From positions 1 to 59,659 of the forward strand of contig JAFTMJ010000044.1 of NCBI GenBank assembly GCA_017452475.1: 59,659 nt of DNA, written 5' to 3'. The notes below the pieces were generated by a model. The model saw only the letters and a program-made list of their open reading frames with translations, had not been told where the DNA came from and searched no databases. The stretch is from Clostridia bacterium. Its GTDB lineage: Bacteria; Bacillota; Clostridia; Oscillospirales; CAG-272. The number at the start of each line of letters is the position of its first letter. Positions within the stretch are counted from its first letter, which is position 1. Both the position numbers and the translations under genes were made by a program. Positions 35,234 through 43,931 of the stretch are shown in pieces.

Positions 35234-35887
35234 ATGACAAAGAATCTTAAGCTCATTTTCCTTGGCGCACCCGGTGCGGGCAAGGGAACACAATCTGACA
35301 TTGTCGCAGAGAAGTACGGTATTCCTACTATCTCAACGGGCGTAATGATTAGAGAAGCTATTAAAAACGGCACCGAGATGGGACTTGCGGCTAAATCTTA
35401 TACAGAGAAGGGCGCACTTGTTCCGGACGAGGTTGTTATAGGTATCATTGGTGAAAGACTTGCTAAGGACGACTGCCAAAACGGCTTCATCCTTGATGGC
35501 TTCCCAAGGACCGTTCCTCAGGCTGAGGCGCTTGACAAGATGGGTGTTAACATCAACTGTGTTGTCAGCATCGAGGTTGAGGATGAAAAGATTGTCGAGC
35601 GCATGAGTGGCAGACGTGTCTGCGCAAAGTGCGGCGCATCTTACCACACCTTATATAATCCTTCCAAGGATGGCGAAAGCTGCGACAAGTGCGGCGAGGC
35701 GCTTTCCATTCGTAAGGATGATGCTCCCGAGGTTGTAAAGAGCAGACTTGTTGTTTACCACGACCAAACGGAGCCTCTTAAGGATTTCTACGGCAAAAAG
35801 GGTGTTCTTGTTTTAGTTGAGGGTCAGGAGCGCGTTGAAGATACAACAGCTCTTACACTTGCTGCAATTGAGAACACAGCGAAATAA
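35234..35887 (+). CDS. adk: Adenylate kinase, zinc-lid type
   Basis: Interconverts ATP + AMP and 2 ADP. The 217-residue protein shows the P-loop GAPGAGKGTQ near residue 10, DGFPRT near 86, and a lid with four cysteines (CAKCG and CDKCG) that would bind zinc, as in many Gram-positives. It is co-transcribed with secY and map. Confidence 0.97.
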   Translation: MTKNLKLIFLGAPGAGKGTQSDIVAEKYGIPTISTGVMIREAIKNGTEMGLAAKSYTEKGALVPDEVVIGIIGERLAKDDCQNGFILDGFPRTVPQAEALDKMGVNINCVVSIEVEDEKIVERMSGRRVCAKCGASYHTLYNPSKDGESCDKCGEALSIRKDDAPEVVKSRLVVYHDQTEPLKDFYGKKGVLVLVEGQERVEDTTALTLAAIENTAK

Positions 35888-35890
35888 GTT

Positions 35891-36649
35891 ATGATTCAGC
35901 TTAAAACCCCTGAGCAAATTGAGATAATGAAAATCGCAGGTAGAATTACAGGCGAAACATTGCTCATGGCAAAGGAACTAATCAGGGAAGGTATTACAAC
36001 CAAGGAGTTGGATGACAAAATTCGTTTGTATATCAAGAAATGTGGCGCAAAGCCAACATTTCTTGGATACGGCGGCTTTCCGGGTAGTGCTTGCATAAGT
36101 ATTAACGATGAGGTTATACACGGTATTCCCTCACACAAAAGGATACTTAAAAACGGCGATATTGTTAAAATCGATGTAGGAGCCTACTATAAAGGCTTTA
36201 CAGGCGATAGCGCAGCTACCTTCGGTGTCGGGGAAATCTCCGACGAGGCGCAGCGACTTATTGATGTTACAAGAGAGAGCTTTTTCAAGGGCATTGAAGC
36301 AATTGAAAAGACTCCAAGCCCTCGCTTAGGCGATGTTGGATTTGCAATTCAGAGCCACGCAGAGTCAAACGGCTATTCAGTGGTTAGGGAGTTTGTGGGT
36401 CACGGCGTAGGCAAGGAGCTTCACGAGGAGCCCAACGTACCAAACTTCGGTACGGCAGGCAGGGGAGTTCGTATTTATCCCGGCATGACGCTTGCAATCG
36501 AGCCGATGATAAATATGGGCACACATCAGGTAAGGATGCTTAACGACGGCTGGGGAGTTGTAACAGCTGACGGTAAGCTATCTGCTCACTATGAGCATAG
36601 CATTGCGGTAACCGATAACGGAGTAATTTTACTCACCAAGGTTGACTAA
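35891..36649 (+). CDS. map: Methionine aminopeptidase, type I
   Basis: Removes the initiator methionine. The 252-residue protein shows the metal ligands in IDVGAYYKGFTGDSA (two Asp), GHGVGKELHEEP (His), AIEPMINMG (Glu) and YEHSIAVT (Glu region). It lacks an N-terminal zinc-finger extension. It starts three bases after the adk stop. Confidence 0.96.
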   Translation: MIQLKTPEQIEIMKIAGRITGETLLMAKELIREGITTKELDDKIRLYIKKCGAKPTFLGYGGFPGSACISINDEVIHGIPSHKRILKNGDIVKIDVGAYYKGFTGDSAATFGVGEISDEAQRLIDVTRESFFKGIEAIEKTPSPRLGDVGFAIQSHAESNGYSVVREFVGHGVGKELHEEPNVPNFGTAGRGVRIYPGMTLAIEPMINMGTHQVRMLNDGWGVVTADGKLSAHYEHSIAVTDNGVILLTKVD

Positions 36650-36769
36650 CCCAAAATAAGAGTTCTCCAACGCGGCTGATTTTTGGAGGACGACAAACGC
36701 TAAGGAGTGTTCGTTACTCACTCTTTAGACTGAAGCATTAATTTAATCGTAGAATAATGAGAGGAATAT
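36650..36769 (+). promoter_or_regulatory. Intercistronic leader before infA
   Basis: A 120-base gap with two possible hairpins: CTCCAA/TTGGAG (36665-36690 region) and AAGGAGTG paired with CACTCTTT (36703-36727 region, one G-T pair). The first helix ends in TGGAGG, which looks like a ribosome site but is followed by no gene. No promoter of good quality was seen. Confidence 0.35.
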
Positions 36770-36988
36770 ATGGGAAAAGAAAATGTAGTAGAATTTGAGG
36801 GCGTAGTTACGGAAGCACTTCCTAACGCAACCTTCAAGGTACAGTTGCCTAATGGGCATATAATCACTGCTCATATTTCAGGCAAATTAAGACTCAATTA
36901 TATTAGAATATTGCCCGGTGACAAGGTAACCGTTGAAGTGTCAGTTTATGACCTATCAAAGGGCCGCATCACATGGCGCGCAAAATAA
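36770..36988 (+). CDS. infA: Translation initiation factor IF-1
   Basis: 72 residues, an OB-fold factor that occupies the A site during initiation. [20 protein letters not shown] and [20 protein letters not shown] are diagnostic. Ribosome site GAGAGG. Confidence 0.97.
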   Translation: MGKENVVEFEGVVTEALPNATFKVQLPNGHIITAHISGKLRLNYIRILPGDKVTVEVSVYDLSKGRITWRAK

Positions 36989-37004
36989 GAAAGGTGGTTT
37001 CATA

Positions 37005-37118
37005 ATGAAAGTAAAGCCTTCAGTAAAGAAAATCTGTGACAAGTGCAAGGTAATTAAGAGAAAAGGTACCGTAATGGTTATCTGTGAGAACCCTAAGCAC
37101 AAGCAGAGACAGGGCTAA
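37005..37118 (+). CDS. rpmJ: 50S ribosomal protein L36, zinc type
   Basis: 37 residues starting [20 protein letters not shown] and ending KHKQRQG. Zinc ligands Cys11, Cys14, Cys27 and His32 are all present. Preceded by AAGGTGG and located in its normal place between infA and rpsM. Confidence 0.96.
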   Translation: MKVKPSVKKICDKCKVIKRKGTVMVICENPKHKQRQG

Positions 37119-37155
37119 TTCAAACCAAACCAATTTATTTAAGAGGTGAAAAATA

Positions 37156-37524
37156 ATGGCTCGTATAGCTGGCGTAGATATTCCAAACGCGAAGCGCGTT
37201 GAAGTTGCATTAACATACATTTACGGCATTGGTCTTAAGAGCGCACAGGACATTCTTGCTAAGACAGGAATCAACCCTGACACACGTGCTAAGGATTTGA
37301 CCGAGGATGAAATTGCAAAGCTTCGTGAAGAAATCGAAACAAATTACCACGTTGAGGGTGAGCTTCGCAGAGAGGTTGCTCTTAACATTAAGCGTCTTGT
37401 AGAAATCAACTGCTATCGCGGTACAAGACACAGAAAAGGTCTTCCTGTAAGAGGACAAAGAACAAAGACAAATGCAAGAACTCGTAAGGGTCCTGCAAAG
37501 ACAATAGCAAACAAGAAGAAATAA
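37156..37524 (+). CDS. rpsM: 30S ribosomal protein S13
   Basis: 122 residues. S13 contacts the P-site tRNA and L5. [20 protein letters not shown] and the basic tail [19 protein letters not shown] are diagnostic. Confidence 0.97.
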   Translation: MARIAGVDIPNAKRVEVALTYIYGIGLKSAQDILAKTGINPDTRAKDLTEDEIAKLREEIETNYHVEGELRREVALNIKRLVEINCYRGTRHRKGLPVRGQRTKTNARTRKGPAKTIANKKK

Positions 37525-37537
37525 GGAGTTTAGCGAG

Positions 37538-37930
37538 ATGGCAAACGAAAAGAGAGTTGTTAAGAAGCGTCGCGAGCGCAAGAATATTGAAAAAGGCGCC
37601 GCACACATCTGCTCAACATTTAATAACACAATCGTTACTATTACTGATGTAGCTGGCAACGCTGTATCATGGGCATCTGCTGGTGAACTCGGTTATAAGG
37701 GCTCAAGAAAGTCCACACCATTTGCTGCACAGATGGCTGCTGAGGCAGCTGCAAAGGCAGCTATGGAGCACGGTATGAAAACTGTTGAGGTTTACGTTAA
37801 GGGACCTGGTCAGGGACGTGAGTCTGCTATTCGTGCCCTTTCTACAGCCGGTCTTACCGTTACAATGATTAAGGATGTAACTCCTATTCCTCACAACGGT
37901 TGCAGACCACCAAAGCGCAGACGCGTTTAA
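37538..37930 (+). CDS. rpsK: 30S ribosomal protein S11
   Basis: 130 residues. S11 lies on the platform near the exit of m[23 protein letters not shown] and [15 protein letters not shown] at the end are diagnostic. Confidence 0.97.
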   Translation: MANEKRVVKKRRERKNIEKGAAHICSTFNNTIVTITDVAGNAVSWASAGELGYKGSRKSTPFAAQMAAEAAAKAAMEHGMKTVEVYVKGPGQGRESAIRALSTAGLTVTMIKDVTPIPHNGCRPPKRRRV

Positions 37931-37951
37931 TTTTGATAGGAGGAACGAACG

Positions 37952-38572
37952 ATGGCAAGATATACAGGACCTTCATGCAAGCTTTGCCGTAGAGAAGGAA
38001 CAAAGCTTTACCTTAAGGGTGAGCGTTGCTTAAGCGACAAGTGTGCATTTAACAGAAGAACAGCAGCTCCCGGTCAGCACGGTGCTGCAAAGAAGAAGCT
38101 TACTGAGTACGGTATGCAGCTTCGTGAAAAGCAGAAGGCAAAAAGATATTACGGTGTTCTTGAGAAGCAGTTCAAGAACTACTATGTAAAGGCTGACAAT
38201 CAGGAAGGCATTGCAGGTGAGAACTTGCTCAGACTTCTTGAAAGAAGACTTGATAACGTTGTTTACAGAATGGGACTTGCTGCAAGCCACAAGGAGGCTC
38301 GTCAGCTCGTGCTTCACGGCCACTTCACCTTGAACGGCCACAAGGCAAACATTCCATCCATCCTTGTTAAGGTTGGCGATGTTATCGCAACAAAGGAAAC
38401 CGATTCCACAAAGATAAAGGGCTTAGTTGAGGCTATGGGCGACCATATCGCTCCAAAGTGGCTCGACATCGATAAGAACGCAGGAGTTGCAAAGGTTATT
38501 GCAATGCCTGAGCGTGACGATATCGACTTCGAATTCAACGAGCAGCTCATTATCGAGCTTTACTCAAAATAA
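37952..38572 (+). CDS. rpsD: 30S ribosomal protein S4, zinc-binding type
   Basis: 206 residues. S4 is a primary 16S binder and often a translational repressor. Four cysteines are seen in CKLC...C...C within residues 9-31, the zinc form. The S4 domain [15 protein letters not shown] is clear. The 153-base gap after it has two hairpins. Confidence 0.97.
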   Translation: MARYTGPSCKLCRREGTKLYLKGERCLSDKCAFNRRTAAPGQHGAAKKKLTEYGMQLREKQKAKRYYGVLEKQFKNYYVKADNQEGIAGENLLRLLERRLDNVVYRMGLAASHKEARQLVLHGHFTLNGHKANIPSILVKVGDVIATKETDSTKIKGLVEAMGDHIAPKWLDIDKNAGVAKVIAMPERDDIDFEFNEQLIIELYSK

Positions 38573-38725
38573 TAACTCTTTGTCGGCTGTATTTCTCCAC
38601 TTTACAGTGGAGTATACACCGAAAGGTGTAGTACAGAGGACATCAATGTTATGTAACCAAGCATTCCCATATGTGGGATATAACCAATTTGCATAAATTG
38701 AAATTTAGGAGGGTTATTACTAATT
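38573..38725 (+). promoter_or_regulatory. Structured leader before rpoA
   Basis: A 153-base gap between rpsD and rpoA with two perfect stems: CTCCACT/AGTGGAG (38595-38601 with 38606-38612) and TACACC/GGTGTA (38615-38620 with 38625-38630, GAAA tetraloop). It is a candidate for S4-mediated control or RNA processing. The ribosome site AGGAGGG lies 13 bases before the rpoA ATG. Confidence 0.5.
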
Positions 38726-39697
38726 ATGATGATAGAAATAGAAAAGCCTAATATTACAATAGTAGGCGAAAGCGAAGACGGCAAGAAGGGCAAGTTTGTC
38801 ATTGAACCTCTTGAAAGAGGCTTCGGTACAACACTTGGTAACTCCTTAAGAAGAGTAATTATCAGCTCCCTTCCGGGTTACGCAGTATCCTCTATCCGCA
38901 TTGATGGCGTTTTGCACGAAATGTCCAGCCTTGAGGGTGTAACCGAGGATATTACTGAGATCGTACTAAATGTTAAGGGTATCGTTGCAAAGCTTCACGG
39001 CGGTGAAACTGTTAAGACAGCAGTAATCGACAAGAAGGGTCCATGCGAGGTAACCGCAGGCGATATCACCCCAGATGCTGACCTTGAAATATTCAACCCC
39101 GATCTTCACATAGCTACTCTTGGCGAGGGCGCTCGTTTCTACATGGAGCTTACATTTGAGCGCGGCCGCGGATATGTATCTCAGGAAAAGAACAAGAATG
39201 ACCACATCAAGAGTGGCGTTAATGTTCCAATCGGTACAATCTTCACCGACTCCATTTACACACCTGTGTACAATGTTAGCCCAACAGTAGAGAATACACG
39301 AGTTGGAAGCATTGCCGACTATGACAAATTGACAATTGAGTTAGAGACAAACGGCACCATTAGGGCAACAGATGCAATTTCACTTGCAGCCAAGATACTC
39401 AACGATCATTTCACCTTGTTTGTAAATCTCTCAGACGAGGCAAAGAACGCAGAAACTATGGTTGAGCGTGAGGAAACAAAGAAAGAAAAATATCTTGAGA
39501 TGACCATTGAGGAGCTTGACTTGTCTGTAAGAAGCTTCAACTGCTTGAAGCGCGCAGGCATAGATACCGTTGAGGACCTTATCAACCGTTCTGAAGAGGA
39601 TATGATTAAGGTTAAGAACCTCGGTAAGAAATCCCTCGATGAAGTAATAAACAAGCTTGCATCTCTCGGTCTTGCTCTCAAGAAAGAGGAAGAATAA
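38726..39697 (+). CDS. rpoA: DNA-directed RNA polymerase subunit alpha
   Basis: 323 residues. The N-terminal dimerisation domain shows [18 protein letters not shown], and the C-terminal domain (after about residue 245) shows [18 protein letters not shown] and [17 protein letters not shown], the UP-element/activator-binding part. It stands in its usual place between rpsD and rplQ. Confidence 0.98.
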   Translation: MMIEIEKPNITIVGESEDGKKGKFVIEPLERGFGTTLGNSLRRVIISSLPGYAVSSIRIDGVLHEMSSLEGVTEDITEIVLNVKGIVAKLHGGETVKTAVIDKKGPCEVTAGDITPDADLEIFNPDLHIATLGEGARFYMELTFERGRGYVSQEKNKNDHIKSGVNVPIGTIFTDSIYTPVYNVSPTVENTRVGSIADYDKLTIELETNGTIRATDAISLAAKILNDHFTLFVNLSDEAKNAETMVEREETKKEKYLEMTIEELDLSVRSFNCLKRAGIDTVEDLINRSEEDMIKVKNLGKKSLDEVINKLASLGLALKKEEE

Positions 39698-39749
39698 GAG
39701 AATGGTGGACTAGGTCCACAACTGAAAATCGGCGAAGGAGGATAAATCA

Positions 39750-40094
39750 ATGCCAGGAACAAGAAAACTCGGCAGAACAACTGAGCACAGAAACGCTATG
39801 CTTCGTGGAATGGTTACATTGCTTCTTGAAAAAGGCGCAATCGAAACAACCCTTTCAAGAGCAAAGGAGCTTCGTTGTGTTGCTGATAAGATGATAACAC
39901 TCGGTAAGAAGAATACACTTGCTACTCGTAGAGAGGCTCTTGCATACATCACAAAGGAAGATGTTGTTAAGAAGCTCTTTGACGAAATCGCACCAAGATA
40001 TGCTGATCGTGTAGGTGGCTACACACAGATTTATAAGCTTGGTCCAAGACGTGGTGATGCTGCTGAAATGGCGCTCATCAAGTTGGTTGACTAA
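39750..40094 (+). CDS. rplQ: 50S ribosomal protein L17
   Basis: 114 residues. [20 protein letters not shown] and the C-terminal [18 protein letters not shown] are diagnostic. Last gene of the ribosomal cluster, followed by three hairpins with T tracts. Energy-coupling-factor transporter genes, which often follow rplQ in Firmicutes, are absent. Confidence 0.97.
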   Translation: MPGTRKLGRTTEHRNAMLRGMVTLLLEKGAIETTLSRAKELRCVADKMITLGKKNTLATRREALAYITKEDVVKKLFDEIAPRYADRVGGYTQIYKLGPRRGDAAEMALIKLVD

Positions 40095-40106
40095 TTACCA
40101 ATAATA

Positions 40107-40138
40107 AAACTCCCTATGGACTTTCATAGGGAGTTTTT
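40107..40138 (+). terminator. First terminator after rplQ
   Basis: 12-bp perfect stem AAACTCCCTATG/CATAGGGAGTTT with loop gacttt, continuing into T residues. Confidence 0.95.
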
Positions 40139-40187
40139 GTATGTATGGAAAGATTTATTCTATATAACAGAAGGAAAAATTTACATT

Positions 40188-40211
40188 AAAGAGGGAAAAG
40201 CCCTCTTTTTT
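40188..40211 (+). terminator. Second terminator after rplQ
   Basis: Stem AAAGAGGG/CCCTCTTT with loop aaaag, followed by further T residues. Confidence 0.9.
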
Positions 40212-40238
40212 AATATTCTACATAAAATGCTTGGTTAC

Positions 40239-40266
40239 ATATCCCCGTTTTCGGGGATATTTTTTG
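40239..40266 (+). terminator. Third terminator after rplQ
   Basis: Stem ATATCCCC/GGGGATAT with a short T-rich loop (40247-40252), followed by TTTTTT. With the two preceding hairpins it insulates the ribosomal cluster from the nitroreductase gene. Confidence 0.9.
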
Positions 40267-40289
40267 TAAAGGCACGGTAAATAATTCTA

Positions 40290-40318
40290 TTGCAAAAGCA
40301 ATTGATTTATGGTAAAAT
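40290..40318 (+). promoter_or_regulatory. Promoter of the nitroreductase-lipoprotein pair
   Basis: TTGCAA (40290-40295), 17-nt spacer, TAAAAT (40313-40318), 33 bases before the start codon. Confidence 0.7.
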
Positions 40319-40350
40319 AGTATGGAACGAAAAAAAGAGGAGCCTTACAT

Positions 40351-41019
40351 ATGGATATAAAAGAGGCGGTTATTAAGCGGCACTCTGTTAGGCGCTATCT
40401 TGACAAGGAGCTTGACAAAAGCGCCGTAAACGGGCTAAAAACGGCTATTAGCGAGGCTTGCAAGGACAGTGGACTTGATATACAGCTTGTGCTTAATGAG
40501 CCAACAGCTTTTACAGGCTTGCTTGCCAAATACGGTAAGTTTGAAAACTGCAAAAACTACATAACAATCTGCGGCAAAAAGGGCAGAGAGGTTGATGTGG
40601 GCTACTACGGTGAAAGAATAGTTATAGCGGCGCAAATGCTGGGGCTGAACACCTGTTGGGTGGCGCTGACCTATAAAAAGGGCAAGGTGCCTGTAAAGCC
40701 AAGGGCAGGGGAGAAGTTCTACATTACAATCGCTGTTGGATACGGCAGAAACCGTGGCTTGCCAAGGAAAAGTAAGTCAATGGAGCAGGTGTGCAATGTT
40801 GGAACGACCGAAATGCCGGAATGGTTTAAAAACGGCATAGATTTTGCCCTGCGCGCCCCAACTGCCATTAACCAACAAAGGTTTTATATTACTCTTAACG
40901 AAAACGGAAGTGTAAGCGCCAAATCGAAGCTGGGACCCTGCTCTAAAATAGACTTAGGCATAGTTAAGTACCATTTCGAATTAGGGGCAGGAAGGGACAG
41001 CTTTAGCTGGGAGGAATAA
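40351..41019 (+). CDS. Nitroreductase family protein
   Basis: A 222-residue FMN-dependent oxidoreductase of the nitroreductase superfamily. Seen: AVIKRHSVRRYLDKE at the N-terminus (FMN phosphate-binding Arg/Ser), the ERIVIAAQMLGLNTCWVAL core helix, and FALRAPTAINQQRF near residue 165, the usual 'APSA.NxQP' region shifted to the second half. That layout matches the split 'nitroreductase-like with TM1586 domain' proteins of clostridia rather than classic NfsB. The physiological substrate is unknown. It is followed by a lipoprotein gene 46 bases downstream. Confidence 0.82.
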   Translation: MDIKEAVIKRHSVRRYLDKELDKSAVNGLKTAISEACKDSGLDIQLVLNEPTAFTGLLAKYGKFENCKNYITICGKKGREVDVGYYGERIVIAAQMLGLNTCWVALTYKKGKVPVKPRAGEKFYITIAVGYGRNRGLPRKSKSMEQVCNVGTTEMPEWFKNGIDFALRAPTAINQQRFYITLNENGSVSAKSKLGPCSKIDLGIVKYHFELGAGRDSFSWEE

Positions 41020-41065
41020 ATGAAAAGACCGCAAGGTTGAAAAATTAGTATTAAGGTATAAGGAA

Positions 41066-41599
41066 ATGAAGAAAATTTTAATAGTTTTATCAGTAATAAT
41101 CTGCTTGATTTTGGTTTCCTCCTGCGGTGATGAAACGGAGACACCTGCATCATCAAGCTCGTCTGTGCCTGTGCCGTCCGCCACCCAAAGCTCGGGAAAA
41201 GACCCGGAAAAGGTCGACCCTGTGGCTGTAATTGAGGTTACAGGCAAAAAATATGCGGTTGACTTGTCAACTATAAACATTGCTTACGAGGAAAGTGATA
41301 AGCCCACACAGGTGGAAATTGATTACTTCAAGGCTCAAATTAATACCTGGTTTGCAAACAGCACCATAGAGTTTACGAACGAAACATCCTTTGTCCTAAG
41401 CGGCACCGCAAGTGAAAGAAACGATGTAGTGGCAACAGGCTGTGAAAGAAAGGATAATGAGCTTTTCTTGACCATAGCGGGCAAGGGAAATGTGGATGTT
41501 GTTATTTATGAAGGCAAGGTGTCCTACCTTTGTGACTTTTACTTTAAGGGCTGGGGAATGTATTTTTCAATTGATTATAAGCTTGTAACAAGCGAATAG
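41066..41599 (+). CDS. Small predicted lipoprotein
   Basis: A 177-residue exported protein. A hydrophobic signal peptide ends in the lipobox LVSSCG, with lipid-carrying Cys at residue 20. A Ser/Pro/Thr-rich linker (about residues 24-45) is followed by a mixed alpha/beta domain with no recognised family. It is probably anchored to the outer face of the cytoplasmic membrane. The terminator at 41609-41638 follows, separating it from the peptide operon. Confidence 0.8.
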   Translation: MKKILIVLSVIICLILVSSCGDETETPASSSSSVPVPSATQSSGKDPEKVDPVAVIEVTGKKYAVDLSTINIAYEESDKPTQVEIDYFKAQINTWFANSTIEFTNETSFVLSGTASERNDVVATGCERKDNELFLTIAGKGNVDVVIYEGKVSYLCDFYFKGWGMYFSIDYKLVTSE

Positions 41600-41608
41600 C
41601 TTAATACT

Positions 41609-41638
41609 CGAATGGTAAAAAAGACCATTCGTGTTTTT
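41609..41638 (+). terminator. Terminator of the lipoprotein gene
   Basis: Stem CGAATGGT/ACCATTCG with an A-rich loop, then TGTTTTT. Confidence 0.88.
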
Positions 41639-41649
41639 GGTGTATTTTG

Positions 41650-41678
41650 TTGACAAAGATACTATAATATGATATAAT
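41650..41678 (+). promoter_or_regulatory. Perfect consensus promoter of the RiPP-like operon
   Basis: TTGACA (41650-41655), 17-nt spacer, TATAAT (41673-41678), exact matches to both sigma-A hexamers. A leader of about 65 nt precedes the first gene. No other convincing promoter lies between here and 48061. Confidence 0.9.
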
Positions 41679-41750
41679 AACAGAGAATATACAATTTATT
41701 TACAAAATGGTGCTTGGTGGGCGCTTTCCCATTAGGCTTACGGGATATTT

Positions 41751-43217
41751 ATGGATAAGAATTTATGGCTGGTTATAGGGTACGCGGTTTTCACGCTTTA
41801 CACTGTGGGAATTATGTGCCTTGGCATTTTGCTTGAGAAAAAAACTAAAATTGACAAGACCCTGTGTCGAAAAATAACCCATATTATCTCCGCGTTTATC
41901 TGGGTGATATGCTATGTGTTTTTTGGCTATTCCATACACTGGGTGGTGCTAAACGGTGTTTCTGCCCTGCTTTTGGGCTTCCTTATCCTTGGCAGTAGGT
42001 TCAACATCTTTCCAAGGGAGGATGCAAAGAAAAGCACCGGTCTTTTCTATTTTGCCCTTTCCACCTTCATCGTTGCGGTTATCTCCTTCTTAATCGGAGA
42101 GGAAACCTATATGTATACAGGAATTGCGTACCTATGCCTTGCCTTGGGCGATGGCTTTGCGCCACTTGTTGCTTACGCGCTAAAGAAGCACAATGTGAAA
42201 ATTCTGCCGTCAAAAACCCTTTTCGGTTCTCTTACGGTTTATGTGGTTTCATTTTTAACGACCCTTACTCTTTCAGCTATTTTTGACCTGGGGCTCAGCC
42301 CTGTGTTTGCTTTGTCTGTTGGTGCCCTTGCCTGCTTAGCGGAGTTCTACGGTTTTAAGGGCTTAGACAATATTTTTATTGACTTTTCCGTGTTTGGATA
42401 CCTGCTTCTTTACCACTACGGTCTTGTGGGGCTTCCCTTACAGGCGGTCATTATTGCCTGTCCACTTCTTGCTTGGCTTGCCATTGGCGCAAGGGCTATG
42501 ACGGCGGACGGGGGAGTTAGCGCCTTTTTCCTTTTTGCGCTAATCGGCTTTTTCAGCTATGACTTCACTCCGATTATTTTTATGTCCCTGCTTTTTGCCA
42601 TCAGCACAGCCGTGTCCGTTGTGGGCAAGAGAATCAAAAGGCGTGAGGAGGGCAAGGTCGGTGGCGACCACGCGGCGCGTAGGGCAAAGCAAATAGTTGC
42701 GGTTGGCTTGCTTGCGCTTATTTCCTTAGGCGTGTACAGATATACGGGGATTGTGCTTTTCAACCACCTGTTTTATCTTTCATTGACAGAGCAGTTTGCT
42801 GACTCTATGGCATCGGATATTGGCAGCCTTACAAAAAGGCGTAACATAAATATAATTACATTCAAGCCCTGCGAAAAGGGTATTAGCGGCGGCGTTTCAC
42901 TCCTTGGCACAATGTCAGCCCTTTGCGGTTGCTTTTTGCTAATGCTGTTGCCCCTTGCATTAGGCGCTGTTTCCGTTTACATATATTTTGGGGTTTGCGC
43001 TCTTGCCTTCCTTGGCACGGTTGTTGACTCTGTGGCGGGCGCCCTTTTCCAAGCGCTGTATCGTTGCGCTTCCTGCGGCAAAGCCGTTGAGGTCAGCACA
43101 CACTGCGGTGTAAGCGGTGAGCTTGTTAAGGGCTTTAGAATAATTGACAATACGGCAGTTAACTACATTGCAGGCATAATAACCTGCGCAATGGGTGCTA
43201 TGCTGCTTTTGATTTAA
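41751..43217 (+). CDS. Two-domain polyprenol/phytol kinase-like membrane protein (VTE5-like + DUF92/VTE6-like)
   Basis: A 488-residue, many-helix membrane protein. Residues 1-225 resemble the CTP-dependent SEC59/DGK1/VTE5 kinase superfamily: RKITH (40-44), GDGFAP (133-138) and SKTLFGS (154-160). Residues 240-488 are a DUF92 (VTE6-like) domain: MTADGGVSAFF, DSMASDIG (351-358), GISGGVSLLGT (377-387), VDSVAGALFQALYRC. Known relatives phosphorylate phytol to phytyl-P (VTE5) and phytyl-P to phytyl-PP (VTE6), so a fusion could turn a prenol into a prenyl diphosphate. It is the first gene of the nine-gene operon, 10 bases before a cis-prenyltransferase gene. Catalysis and substrate are inferred. The ribosome site is weak (CGGGAT). 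Confidence 0.82.
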   Translation: MDKNLWLVIGYAVFTLYTVGIMCLGILLEKKTKIDKTLCRKITHIISAFIWVICYVFFGYSIHWVVLNGVSALLLGFLILGSRFNIFPREDAKKSTGLFYFALSTFIVAVISFLIGEETYMYTGIAYLCLALGDGFAPLVAYALKKHNVKILPSKTLFGSLTVYVVSFLTTLTLSAIFDLGLSPVFALSVGALACLAEFYGFKGLDNIFIDFSVFGYLLLYHYGLVGLPLQAVIIACPLLAWLAIGARAMTADGGVSAFFLFALIGFFSYDFTPIIFMSLLFAISTAVSVVGKRIKRREEGKVGGDHAARRAKQIVAVGLLALISLGVYRYTGIVLFNHLFYLSLTEQFADSMASDIGSLTKRRNINIITFKPCEKGISGGVSLLGTMSALCGCFLLMLLPLALGAVSVYIYFGVCALAFLGTVVDSVAGALFQALYRCASCGKAVEVSTHCGVSGELVKGFRIIDNTAVNYIAGIITCAMGAMLLLI

Positions 43218-43227
43218 ACGGTGAGAT

Positions 43228-43920
43228 ATGAGTGATTTTGCTTTTGTTCCCAAGCACCTTGGTTTGATTATGGACGGTAATGGTAGGTGGGCGCTCAGCC
43301 ATGGCTTGCCAAGGACTGACGGTCACACCAGGGGTATGGTTAATATGATTTCCGTGGCATCCCACGCATTTGATATGGGTGTTAAAACCGTTACCTGCTA
43401 TAGCATGTCAACGGAGAACTTGAACCGTGAAAAAAGCGAGGTTGACCACATTCTCAGCTTAGTGATAAAGTACTTTGACCCGTTTTTGGAGGCGTTTCGC
43501 CAAAAGCGCGTTTGCGCCAAGTTTGTGGGTCAGTTAGAGCTTTTGCCTGAGGAAATCAGGGCTTCCCTTAAGCGCACAGAGGAGCAGCTTAAGGAGTTTG
43601 AGGACCTTGGCAGAACGATATATATTGCAATTGCATACGGCAGTCGCACCGAAATTGTAAATACGGTTAACTCCTTGATTGAAAAGGGCAAGGCGGTAAC
43701 GGAGCAGGACTTCCAAAGCTCCCTGTCACTGCCCCACAACTTAGACCTTGTTATAAGGACAGGGGGAGAGAGCCGTTTATCCAACTTCTTTTTGTACCAA
43801 TGTGCATATGCGGAGCTTTATTTTTCAGACAAGTTCTTCCCCGATTTTGGAGAGCGCGAGCTTGACGAGGCATTAGAGTGGTACGCAGGCAGGTCAAGAA
43901 GATACGGCTTGGTTAAATAG
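43228..43920 (+). CDS. uppS: Isoprenyl transferase (UppS family, cis-prenyltransferase)
   Basis: A 230-residue member of the undecaprenyl diphosphate synthase family, which adds isopentenyl units in cis to an allylic diphosphate. Seen: MDGNGRW at 15-21 with the catalytic Asp16, STENLNRE at 61-68 (usual form SSENWNR, so Trp is replaced by Leu), AYGSRTEIV at 136-144, and RTGGESRLSNFFLYQ at 177-191. All key acidic and Arg residues are kept, so it looks active. In most Clostridia the housekeeping uppS lies with frr, cdsA and dxr; this copy sits instead between a polyprenol-kinase-like gene and peptide-maturation genes, so it may be a second, specialised enzyme. That cannot be settled without the rest of the genome. 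Confidence 0.9.
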   Translation: MSDFAFVPKHLGLIMDGNGRWALSHGLPRTDGHTRGMVNMISVASHAFDMGVKTVTCYSMSTENLNREKSEVDHILSLVIKYFDPFLEAFRQKRVCAKFVGQLELLPEEIRASLKRTEEQLKEFEDLGRTIYIAIAYGSRTEIVNTVNSLIEKGKAVTEQDFQSSLSLPHNLDLVIRTGGESRLSNFFLYQCAYAELYFSDKFFPDFGERELDEALEWYAGRSRRYGLVK

Positions 43921-43931
43921 TTGGTGCAAGT

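Noticed and set aside
24208..38802. Many open frames antisense to the ribosomal protein genes
   Set aside because: They mirror codon patterns of the plus-strand genes, have no ribosome sites or family features, and highly expressed ribosomal genes lie opposite them.
41859..41871. A fourth copy of the CCCTGTGTC motif inside the kinase-like gene
   Set aside because: Only ten bases match, it lacks TG at the start and it lies in the codons of a plausible protein segment (KTLCRK), so chance is likely.
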